Source: RYN-230 sp036509255 (GTDB lineage Bacteria; Actinomycetota; Actinomycetes; Streptosporangiales; Streptosporangiaceae). From it: a stretch of DNA of 64,000 nucleotides. Positions 50,374 through 57,458 of the stretch are shown piece by piece. The stretch is taken from positions 1-64,000 of the forward strand of contig DATCFY010000044.1 in assembly GCA_036509255.1 (NCBI GenBank), given 5' to 3'. The position numbers and the translations under genes were made by a program. The notes under the pieces are model-generated. The model searched no databases. It worked only from the letters and a program-made list of their open reading frames with translations, and was not told the DNA's origin. The first letter of the stretch is position 1; every line of letters begins with the position of its first letter.

Positions 50374-50442
50374 AGTCATGCCGGGCCCGCCTTTTGTCAG
50401 ACCCACAAGAGACGGTAAGACCAGGACGAGAGGGGTTGGACG

Positions 50443-50811
50443 ATGTACGGGCCCGGTACCGCCGCCGTTGCTGCGGGCGCGGCGGGGTTCGAGGCAGTAT
50501 CCGCACCAGAACCCGTGTACTCAGGATCAGGCCTGACCGAGGTCAGCCGCGCTGTGCTGCCGGCGGCACGCAGCACGCAGCTGCCCTGCACGGATGACCC
50601 GGAGCTGTTCTTCGCCGAGTCTCCCGGGGACGTGGAGACAGCGAAAGCGCTCTGTGTCGGTTGCGCCGCCAGGATGGCGTGCCTCTCTGGGGCTATGGAG
50701 CGCCGGGAGCCCTGGGGCGTGTGGGGCGGTGAGCTGTTCTTGCGCGGCCAGATCGTGCCGCGCAAGAGGCCGCGTGGTCGCCCACGCAAGACCGAAGTGG
50801 CGGCGGCCTGA
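50443..50811 (+). CDS. whiB7: WhiB7-type iron-sulfur transcription factor
   Basis: WhiB7 activates intrinsic antibiotic-resistance genes and its own promoter together with the primary sigma factor. In this 122-residue protein the four cluster cysteines are at 49, 71, 74 and 80 (LPCTDD, ALCVGCAARMACLS). The tryptophan/glycine turn is EPWGVWGGE, and the WhiB7-specific C-terminal AT-hook RGRPRK is at 111-116 in KRPRGRPRK. GAGAGGGG stands before the ATG. Neighbours uvrD2 and ABC1 kinase are those of Rv3197A. The first 40 residues are Ala/Gly-rich and longer than in mycobacteria. Confidence 0.93.
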   Translation: MYGPGTAAVAAGAAGFEAVSAPEPVYSGSGLTEVSRAVLPAARSTQLPCTDDPELFFAESPGDVETAKALCVGCAARMACLSGAMERREPWGVWGGELFLRGQIVPRKRPRGRPRKTEVAAA

Positions 50812-50856
50812 GTCGAGTCGTCGATCTGTCAGTCAGCGAAGACGGGCGGTTGTGAA

Positions 50857-51045
50857 ATGCACCCGATCAACTATCCAGCGGAAAGGCAACGAGAACTACT
50901 GACCCAGTCCCGCCGGGACGCCCAGGCGGCACAGCTCCGCGCACTGCGCAGGGCCTCGCGCCGGGTGGACCGGGCATCCCGCAAGCTGGAGCGCGCCAAA
51001 GCCTCGGCGAGGCGGCTGCGCAGCGGGTTAGGGCTGGTGCCCTGA
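50857..51045 (+). CDS. small basic protein, 62 aa
   Basis: A short, very Arg/Ala-rich, helical protein beginning MHPINYPAERQRELLTQS and ending SGLGLVP. Small proteins that start with MHP and continue as a charged helix are common in actinobacteria, but their role is not known to me. It lies 45 bp behind whiB7 on the same strand and before a strong hairpin, so it is probably the last gene of that transcript. The ribosome site is weak. Confidence 0.5.
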   Translation: MHPINYPAERQRELLTQSRRDAQAAQLRALRRASRRVDRASRKLERAKASARRLRSGLGLVP

Positions 51046-51093
51046 GCACGAGAAGCACACCGAGTAGCACGTGGTGAGTTTCTCCCGCGGGGG

Positions 51094-51125
51094 CGTGGGG
51101 GCGGCCGGAACCGGCCGCCCCCACG
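51094..51125. terminator. perfect 15-bp palindromic hairpin between convergent genes
   Basis: CGTGGGGGCGGCCGG, two bases, then its exact complement. It lies between the end of the small basic protein gene and the end of the ABC1 kinase gene and would terminate both. Short T-runs follow on the plus strand (GGTTTGC). Confidence 0.75.
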
Positions 51126-51138
51126 TGTGGTTTGCGGG

Positions 51139-52569
51139 CTATTTGGGTGGCGGGGTGAGCGCCTCTTCAGCGCCCTCAGCGTTCCCGGCCTCCGGATCGT
51201 TCCCGGCCTCCGGATCGTTCCCGGTGGCATGGACATCTACGGCATCCAGCGGCGGGTCGCCTGCCCGCCGGTAGCCGGGTATCCAGCGGATCATCTCGGC
51301 CCGGAATGGCCCTTCGGATTCCAGCTGGCACAGCACCCCGATGCCCTCGGTGGACACCCGGTGGATGAGAACGTAGGACGGCGGCAGGTTGAGCCGCCGT
51401 CCGAGGTTCGAGGACCGCGGGTCGGTCACCCGCGCGGCCTCGCCACGCAGCCATTCGCGGCTGAACTTGAACGTGTCCACCCGGGACGGCTCGGCGAGCG
51501 GCGCCAGGAAGGCGTACAGGGCATCCAGGTCCACGTGGATGCCCTCGCGCAGAAAACCCTGTTCACGGAGCTCGTCCTCAGCCTCGCGGATGCTGCCGTC
51601 ACCGTGAATGATCCGCAGCAGCTTGCCGATGAACGGCGGCAGGCCGTCGGGCAGCCGGTCCACGGCCCCGAAGTCCAGCACGCCGAGTCGGCCGTCGGCG
51701 AGCATCCGGAAATTGCCCGGGTGCGGGTCGGCGTGCAGCAGCCCGGCGCGGGACGGGCCGGAGAACAGGAACCGGGTGAACAGGATCCCGGTCCGGTTCC
51801 GCTCCTCCTGCGACCCGGAGTCGATGATCCGGGCCAGCGGCGTGCCGTCCATCCACTCGGTGATGAGCACGTGGTCGGTGGCCTGGACCACCGGGGGGAC
51901 GTAGATATCCGGGTCACCGGCGTAGGCGTCGGCGAAGGCCTGCTGGGACGTCGCTTCCAGCTGGTAGTCGATCTCCTCGGCGACCCGGGCCCGCAACTCG
52001 TCCAGCAGCGGCTTGACCTCCAGCCCGGGCATGATGATCCCGAACAGCCGGGCGACCCGGCTGAGCTGGTTGAAGTCGCTGAGCAGGGCCCGCCCGGCCC
52101 CGGGGTACTGGATCTTGACGGCGACCTGGCGGCCGTCCTTCCAGACCGCGCGGTGCACCTGGCCGATGGACGCCGCCGCCCGGGGGGTGTCGTCGAACTC
52201 CGCGAACTCGTCCCGCCAGGACGGGCCGAGATCCCCGGCGAGGACCTGGTGCACCGTCCGCGCCGGCAGCGGCGGGGCGGACTCCTGCAGCTTGGTCAGC
52301 GTGGCCCGGTACGGGCCGGCGATCTCCGGGGGCAGGGCCGCCTCGAAAATGGACAACGCCTGGCCGAGCTTCATGGCTCCGCCCTTGAGCTCGCCCAGGA
52401 CGCGGAAGATCTGCTCGGCCGTGCGCTGCTGGATCTCGGCAGCGACGATCTCGGCAGGCCGGCCACCGAGCCGCTTGCCCAGCCCGAGCGCGGTCCGGCC
52501 GGCCAGGCCGGCGGGGAGGGTGGCCAGTTTCGCGGTCCGGGTCACGGCACGTCGAGGGAGATCGTTCAC
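51139..52569 (-). CDS. ABC1/UbiB-type atypical kinase
   Basis: A 476-residue protein of the ABC1 (AarF/UbiB/ADCK) family, relatives of which support ubiquinone synthesis; its role in actinobacteria is unclear. It has the family KxGQ signature in LKGGAMKLGQALSIFE near residues 57-72, RAAASIGQVHRA, the Lys in VAVKIQYPGAGRAL, the catalytic loop HADPHPGNFRML near 275-290 and LDFGAVDRLP. An Ala/Asp/Glu/Pro tail contains a short DPEAGN repeat. The orthologous position is Rv3197, beside whiB7 and reported to influence macrolide tolerance under WhiB7. It is 13 bp downstream of the ThiF-like gene on the same strand, so likely one operon. Confidence 0.88.
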   Translation of the reverse strand: MNDLPRRAVTRTAKLATLPAGLAGRTALGLGKRLGGRPAEIVAAEIQQRTAEQIFRVLGELKGGAMKLGQALSIFEAALPPEIAGPYRATLTKLQESAPPLPARTVHQVLAGDLGPSWRDEFAEFDDTPRAAASIGQVHRAVWKDGRQVAVKIQYPGAGRALLSDFNQLSRVARLFGIIMPGLEVKPLLDELRARVAEEIDYQLEATSQQAFADAYAGDPDIYVPPVVQATDHVLITEWMDGTPLARIIDSGSQEERNRTGILFTRFLFSGPSRAGLLHADPHPGNFRMLADGRLGVLDFGAVDRLPDGLPPFIGKLLRIIHGDGSIREAEDELREQGFLREGIHVDLDALYAFLAPLAEPSRVDTFKFSREWLRGEAARVTDPRSSNLGRRLNLPPSYVLIHRVSTEGIGVLCQLESEGPFRAEMIRWIPGYRRAGDPPLDAVDVHATGNDPEAGNDPEAGNAEGAEEALTPPPK

Positions 52570-52582
52570 CCTTCCATTCTCG

Positions 52583-53689
52583 TCAGGATGCCGAGCGACT
52601 GCTACAGCGGCACTGCGGATGCGGCACCCAGCTGTGCCGGCGCCACTGCCAGTCAGGCAGCACGAGCTCCAGTGTGCCGTTGATCACGGCGGGGGCCGGG
52701 GCAGCCCGGTCGAGGAAGACCAGCGCTTGCGCGGTGGCCTGGGCCGCCACCGCAGCCGCCAGCACGGCCGCGCAGGCGGCGGGCCGCGGGGCCCGCCCGT
52801 AGGCCTGGGCGAGGATGAGCGGCCAGGCCGGATCACGGTCGGTCCGGGCCATGTTCACGCAGCTCAGGCAGGCTGTCCGGCCTGGGACGACTAGGGGTCC
52901 GACCATGCCGATCGCTTCCGAGGCGGCCATGGTCAGGTGCGGGACGTTCGCGGCCACCAGCATGCCCGGTAACTCCGGCGGGTAGCCGTCGGCGAGTACG
53001 GCCAGGTGCGGCAGCCGCTGTGCTGCGGCCGCGTTCCGGCGGCCTCCCGCCGCGTTCCGCTGCCCGCGTGGTGACCCGCCAGCGTCTGGGGGGCCGAGCC
53101 GGACCCGGCCCGCGGGCGGCCAGGGGAGCAGCGGGGTTCCGGCGGATGGGTCGGCGGCGGATGGGCCGGCGGCGGATGGGCCGGCCGAGGAACGCTCACC
53201 CCCGGGAGCCGGAGCCGTCACGCCGGTGCAGCTGACCCGGCCAACGCCGGACGCGGCCAGCAGGCTGGCCAGGCTGGCGGCCACCGGGCCGGTCCCGTGC
53301 ACCCGCACGCTGGCGGCCTGCCTGCGGGCCAGCACCAGCGCGCCCCCGTCGGAGTAGCCGTGGGCCAGGGACGCCGTGGCCAGTTCCCCGGCCAGCCGGT
53401 CCCGCGGCCCGTCCGGCAGAGCCCGCCACGTGGCGGCCGGGAAGTCCTGGAGCGCCCCCGCCGCGGCTAACAGGCCGATGACCCGCTCAGCCGCCAGCCG
53501 GCCGATCCCCTGGGCGTGCGCGGTGGCCAGCACCTGCCCGAGGTCCCGGCTCCCGTCCAGCAAGTTGATCAGCGGCTCCGCGCCGCGCATCCCCCGCAGC
53601 GCGACGGCCCGCCGCGGGTCGATTCCAAACTGCAGGGTGTCCGGGTCACGCCAGACCATCAGGAGTCCTGCCTTGATCGCCGGCCTCAT
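52583..53689 (-). CDS. ThiF/E1-like protein (Rv3196-type)
   Basis: The 368-residue protein has an N-terminal region (1-110) that looks like the peptide-clamp domain of E1-like or TOMM-type enzymes, a Rossmann-like stretch ASVRVHGTGPVAASLASLLA near 117-136, and a C-terminal region with CLSC near 275-278 and a late CRC that together could bind zinc as in ThiF proteins. An Ala/Gly/Pro/Ser insertion with repeats (GPSAAGPSAADPSAG) sits in the middle. The usual ATP-binding Arg finger and catalytic residues are not clearly visible, so activity is uncertain. The ATG at 53689 is chosen from where similarity to the family begins. It lies between the metalloprotease and ABC1 kinase genes on the same strand, an order conserved in actinobacteria. 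Confidence 0.65.
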   Translation of the reverse strand: MRPAIKAGLLMVWRDPDTLQFGIDPRRAVALRGMRGAEPLINLLDGSRDLGQVLATAHAQGIGRLAAERVIGLLAAAGALQDFPAATWRALPDGPRDRLAGELATASLAHGYSDGGALVLARRQAASVRVHGTGPVAASLASLLAASGVGRVSCTGVTAPAPGGERSSAGPSAAGPSAADPSAGTPLLPWPPAGRVRLGPPDAGGSPRGQRNAAGGRRNAAAAQRLPHLAVLADGYPPELPGMLVAANVPHLTMAASEAIGMVGPLVVPGRTACLSCVNMARTDRDPAWPLILAQAYGRAPRPAACAAVLAAAVAAQATAQALVFLDRAAPAPAVINGTLELVLPDWQWRRHSWVPHPQCRCSSRSAS

Positions 53690-54143
53690 GCCCCGAGCCT
53701 GCCACGGCGGACCGACATTCCCGGGCGCCGCACTGGCTGGCTGATGAGCTCCACGTGGGCTGCGGCGCTGCCGGCGATGCCGGAATGCGGTCCCCCGGGT
53801 ACGGCAGTGGACAGGCACAAATTGACCAGGCGCCGTGAATCAGGCGCCACTTAGCCAGGCACTGCTGCGGCTCCCCGGCGGGTCGTGCGCCCCCCTTCCC
53901 CGGGAGTGACGTCGGCCCGCCACCCGGGGGACCCGTGCCGGCGACATTAAGCGGGGGCGGGCCGTCTCGTCAAAGCCGCCTGTGGACAGGCCTGTGGATT
54001 TCCTGGGGACGCTGCGGAGCGCCGCTGTGGATATAGCGGGGGAGGGCGGTGAATTCCCGGACCATTAGCGGTCCAGGACGCTTCCGAACAGCCAAGTCTT
54101 CGTGCACCGCCTGTGGACAGCGGACTTTCTGGCTGCCTCCCGG
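53690..54143. other. 454-bp non-coding gap with four DnaA-box-like sites
   Basis: No gene is visible here between the metalloprotease and the ThiF-like gene. The right part holds four same-strand copies of TGTGGA-type nonamers: TGTGGACAG at 53981, TGTGGATTT at 53993, TGTGGATAT at 54026 and TGTGGACAG at 54112. They resemble the DnaA box TGTGGAYAA but each deviates in the last one or two bases. CCGCCTGTGGACAG occurs twice. No dnaA or dnaN gene is near, so this is not the replication origin itself. Confidence 0.45.
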
Positions 54144-55673
54144 CTACGGTGCCGGCGGGGTGCTGCTGCCCGGCCCTGGCTGCCCGGGACCGTTGTCCGG
54201 CCCGTCGTCCGGCCCGTCGTCTGGCTTGTCCCCGGGCTTGTCCTGGGGCTTGTCCTCGGACCCGGCCCCGGGCGCCTCAGCGAGTTCCTCGTCCAGCGTC
54301 GACAGTTCCTGGTCCAGCGCGGACATGTCCAGCGCGGGCCGCCCGGCCACGAACCCTTCCGGGTCGTCGAAGTCCTCGGCCGTAGGCATCAGATCCGGGT
54401 GGGCCCACAGCGCGTCCCGGTCCCCGGACCCACGGACGTCCGTGAGCCGCCGCCAGATCTCGGCCGCCTCGCGCAGCCGCCGCGGCCGCAACTCCAGCCC
54501 GACCAGCGTGGCGAACGTGCGTTCCGCGGGGCCGCCGGTGGCCCGCCGCCGCCGGATGGCCTCGGCCAGCGCGCCCGCCTGGGGCAGCCGGTCCGCGGCC
54601 GCGTCCTCGACCACGGTGGCGACCCAGCCCTCGACCAGGGCGAGCAGGGTCTCCAGCCGGGCCAGGGCCGCCTTCTGCTGCGGTGTGTCCTCGGGCTGGA
54701 ACATGCTGGCGTCGGACAGCGCCTCACGCAGCGCTTCCGGGTTGGACGGGTCGATCTGCGGCATGGCGTCGCGCAGCGCCGACGCGTCCACGGTGATGCC
54801 CCGGGCGTAGTCCTCGACTGCGGCCAGCAGCCGCGATCGCAGCCACGGCACGTGCGCGAACAGCCGGTGGTGGGCCGCCTCGCGCAGCGCGAGGAAGATC
54901 CGGATCTCCTCCGCGCTGGTGGACAGGCCCTGGCCGAAGTCCGCCACCCCGGCGGGCAGCAGCGCCGCCACGCCCTCCGGGCCCAGCGGGAGACCCACGT
55001 CGGTCGAGCTGACCACCTCGCGGGCCAGCCCGCCGACCGCGGCCCCGGTCTGGCCGCCGACCATCATCCCGCCGATGCGCTTCATCATGGCGCCCAGGCC
55101 GCCGCCCAGCCCGGCCATGCCGCCCAGCCCGCCGGTGACCGCCTGCAGCGCGGAACTCAGCTCGGGGGGCATCTCGCCGGCCAGATCCTCCGGGTTGCCG
55201 CTGATCATCCCGCCCAGCGCGTCCACGGCCTTCTCGGCGATCGGGTCGCACAGCGAGGACCACACGGGCAGCGTGGCCTCGACCCACTCGGACCGGCTCC
55301 AGGCCTGCGCGGTGCGGACCCCGCTGGGGAACGAGGTCGCCTCGTTCAGCCACAAGTCCGCGAGCTGGATGGCTTCCACGATCTTCTTGCGGTCGGCGTC
55401 CAGCACGCTCGGGTCGCCCTCGGCCGCAACTGTCTGCCGGGCGACGTTCTTGGCCAGGTCCCAGTTGACCGGGCCGCCCTGCCACGCCATCAGGTCGGCG
55501 AACTGGCGCAGGGCATCGGCGAACTGCTGCGGGTCGCCAAGCGGACCGAGCGGGTTACCGCCCGGATTGTCCCCGGAGCCGCCCCCGGATCCACCGGATC
55601 CGCCGGAGCCACCCGGGCCGCCAGAACTCCCGGAACCGCCGGGTCGACCAAAGCCGAAGGGAGGATCAGCCAT
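54144..55673 (-). CDS. zinc-dependent metalloprotease (Zincin_2/DUF2342)
   Basis: A 509-residue actinobacterial protein of the DUF2342 family, assigned to the zincin fold (Rv3195). The core (residues 55-440) contains DLAKNVARQTVAAEGDPSV, a Gly/Met-rich hydrophobic stretch near 165-200 and the putative metal site ALREAAHHRLFAHVPWLRS near 260-278. The N-terminus is a Gly/Ser linker with GGSGGSGG runs. The C-terminus is a Lys/Asp/Pro/Gly repeat tail (DKPGDKPDDGPDDGP) encoded by 12-bp repeats around 54190-54258. The activity has not been shown biochemically as far as I know. It heads the minus-strand run metalloprotease, ThiF-like, ABC1 kinase, and is divergent from the epimerase-like gene. Confidence 0.85.
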   Translation of the reverse strand: MADPPFGFGRPGGSGSSGGPGGSGGSGGSGGGSGDNPGGNPLGPLGDPQQFADALRQFADLMAWQGGPVNWDLAKNVARQTVAAEGDPSVLDADRKKIVEAIQLADLWLNEATSFPSGVRTAQAWSRSEWVEATLPVWSSLCDPIAEKAVDALGGMISGNPEDLAGEMPPELSSALQAVTGGLGGMAGLGGGLGAMMKRIGGMMVGGQTGAAVGGLAREVVSSTDVGLPLGPEGVAALLPAGVADFGQGLSTSAEEIRIFLALREAAHHRLFAHVPWLRSRLLAAVEDYARGITVDASALRDAMPQIDPSNPEALREALSDASMFQPEDTPQQKAALARLETLLALVEGWVATVVEDAAADRLPQAGALAEAIRRRRATGGPAERTFATLVGLELRPRRLREAAEIWRRLTDVRGSGDRDALWAHPDLMPTAEDFDDPEGFVAGRPALDMSALDQELSTLDEELAEAPGAGSEDKPQDKPGDKPDDGPDDGPDNGPGQPGPGSSTPPAP

Positions 55674-55738
55674 CTCCGCGACCTCTCAGGCAGGATGGAA
55701 GGGTCACAACCGCCACGTTATCTCGGGAGCACCACACG

Positions 55739-56839
55739 TTGAGCACCGCACGGGCCCAAGTTCGCCGCGAGCGCACTGATCAGGAGCCACGCCCCGTCGT
55801 GGCCATCACCGGCGCGGCGCGCGGCCTGGGGCACGCCCTGGCCCTGCGCCTCGCGGCCTCGTCCGCGGTCCGCCGGGTCATCGCGATCGATGATCACCGC
55901 GGTGATGTGGTCGGCGTGACGTGGCGGCTGGCCGACGTCCGCGACCCCACCCTGGCCGGCCGGCTGCGCGGGGTTGACGTGCTGGTGCACACCGACATTG
56001 ACATGGCGGCCGACACCGACCACCGGGCGCGCCGGGCCTTCAATGTGCGCGCCGCCCAGACCGTGCTGACCTCGGCGGCCGCCGGCCGGGTCGGCCGGGT
56101 GATCCTGGTGACCAGCGCCATGGTCTACGGGGCCGCCCCGGACAACCCGGTGCCGCTGCCGGAGGACGCGCCGCTGGGCGTGGACCATGACGGCAGCGTG
56201 GCCGGTGACCTGCTCGAGATCGAGCACCTGGCCCAGCGGTCGCCGCGATCCCACCCGGGCATGGCCATCACTGTGGTCCGCCCGGCGGCGCTGGTTGGCG
56301 AGGGGGTGGACACCCTCGTCACCCGGCATTTCGAGTCCCCCCGGCTGCTCACCGTGAAGGGCTGCGCGCCGCGCTGGCAGTTCTGCCACATCGAGGACCT
56401 GGTGTCCGCGCTGGAGCTGGCGGTGACCGGGAAGATCGCCGGGTCCTTCGCGGTGGGCTGCGACGGCTGGCTGGAGGAAGAAGAGGTTGAGGAGCTCAGC
56501 GGTTTGCGCCGGATCGAGTTGCCCGCCGGGCTGACGTTCGGCACGGCGCAGCGGCTGCACCGGCTGGGCATCACCCCTGCCCCGGTCGCCGACCTGCGCT
56601 ACATGGTCTACCCGTGGGTGGTCGAGTGCCAGGCGCTGCGCGAGGCAGGCTGGCGGCCCGCCTACGACAACGCGGCGGCCCTCGTCGACCTGCTGAAGCA
56701 GCGGGCCGGGCACCACGCCGTGGCCGGGCGCCGGCTGGCCCGCAAGGAGGCGACGATCACCGCGGCCGGGGCGACCGTGGCCGTGATCGGGACCGCGGCC
56801 ATCGTCCGGGTGGCCCGCCGCCGCAAGCGCAGCACCTGA
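55739..56839 (+). CDS. NAD-dependent epimerase-like SDR with C-terminal membrane span
   Basis: This 366-residue extended SDR has a nucleotide-binding loop VAITGAARGLGHALALRLAA at 21-40 and the VTSAMVYGAAPDNPVPLPED region. The expected Lys four residues after an active-site Tyr is not present; the region reads SVAGDLLEIEHLAQ. It may therefore bind substrate without the classical catalysis. Near the end WRPAYDNAAALVDLL is followed by a hydrophobic span (TITAAGATVAVIGTAAIV) and a basic tail, so it is membrane-anchored. The start is a TTG with GGGAGC upstream. The gene is divergent from the metalloprotease (65 bp apart). The family is actinobacterial; substrate unknown. Confidence 0.72.
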   Translation: MSTARAQVRRERTDQEPRPVVAITGAARGLGHALALRLAASSAVRRVIAIDDHRGDVVGVTWRLADVRDPTLAGRLRGVDVLVHTDIDMAADTDHRARRAFNVRAAQTVLTSAAAGRVGRVILVTSAMVYGAAPDNPVPLPEDAPLGVDHDGSVAGDLLEIEHLAQRSPRSHPGMAITVVRPAALVGEGVDTLVTRHFESPRLLTVKGCAPRWQFCHIEDLVSALELAVTGKIAGSFAVGCDGWLEEEEVEELSGLRRIELPAGLTFGTAQRLHRLGITPAPVADLRYMVYPWVVECQALREAGWRPAYDNAAALVDLLKQRAGHHAVAGRRLARKEATITAAGATVAVIGTAAIVRVARRRKRST

Positions 56840-56927
56840 GGCAGCGCGGCTGCGGGCCGGCTTCACCGCGCCTTTTTCCGCAACGAAAACCTCAACGCCC
56901 CTGGTCCAGCCGTCCAGGTTCAGGCGC

Positions 56928-56933
56928 TACCTT
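56928..56933 (+). promoter_or_regulatory. leaderless-type -10 hexamer for moaE
   Basis: TACCTT, 6 nt, then the GTG at 56940; the same hexamer and spacing as before xseB. Confidence 0.45.
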
Positions 56934-56939
56934 GGCTGC

Positions 56940-57362
56940 GTGACAGTGATCCGGCTCGCCGAAGTGCGCGACACGCCCCTGTCCGTGGACGAGGTGCACG
57001 ACGCCGTGGCCGACCCCTCGGCGGGTGGTATCGCCCTGTTCACCGGCACGGTACGGAACCACGATCATGACCGTGACGTGCTCCACCTGTCCTACAGTGC
57101 GCACCCGTCGGCCGCGGCCGAGCTGCGCCGGGTATGCGAGAAGGTCGCCGCGGAGTTCGGGGCCACCGCGATCGCGGCCGTCCACCGGGTGGGCGACCTG
57201 GACGTCGGCGATCTGGCCGTCGTGGTGGCCGTCTCGTGCCCGCACCGCGCTGAGGCCTTCACTGCCTGCCGTGCCCTGATTGACCAGCTCAAGGAGAGCG
57301 TGCCGGTCTGGAAGCACCAGGTATTCGGCGACGGCGAGAGTGAATGGGTGAACAGTGCGTAG
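56940..57362 (+). CDS. moaE: molybdopterin synthase catalytic subunit
   Basis: MoaE transfers sulfur from MoaD-thiocarboxylate to precursor Z to form molybdopterin. The 140-residue protein has GGIALFTGTVRNHDHDRDV near 30-48, LSYSAHPSAAAEL, AAVHRVGDLDVGDLAVVVAV, HRAEAFTACRALIDQLKESV and the conserved Lys in PVWKHQVF. Length is typical. No other molybdenum cofactor gene is nearby, so it is a stand-alone copy. The probable leaderless GTG start was chosen over later codons because the first strand VIRLAEVRD is conserved. Confidence 0.92.
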   Translation: MTVIRLAEVRDTPLSVDEVHDAVADPSAGGIALFTGTVRNHDHDRDVLHLSYSAHPSAAAELRRVCEKVAAEFGATAIAAVHRVGDLDVGDLAVVVAVSCPHRAEAFTACRALIDQLKESVPVWKHQVFGDGESEWVNSA

Positions 57363-57458
57363 TCTTCACCCCGTGGCCGACCACACCCTGCCCTGTCCGC
57401 CTGTGCCTTGTCCGCCAGCGCTCTGTCCGATCGAGCCGGGCCTGCCCCAGGAGGCCGC

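Noticed and set aside
53981..54120. Chromosomal replication origin
   Set aside because: Four DnaA-box-like sites are too few and imperfect, no AT-rich unwinding region is present, and dnaA, dnaN or rpmH are not nearby.
51127..55742. Plus-strand open frames of 518 and 546 codons opposite the ABC1 kinase and metalloprotease genes
   Set aside because: They are Arg/Gln/Gly-rich shadow frames without ribosome sites; both minus-strand genes show their family motifs.
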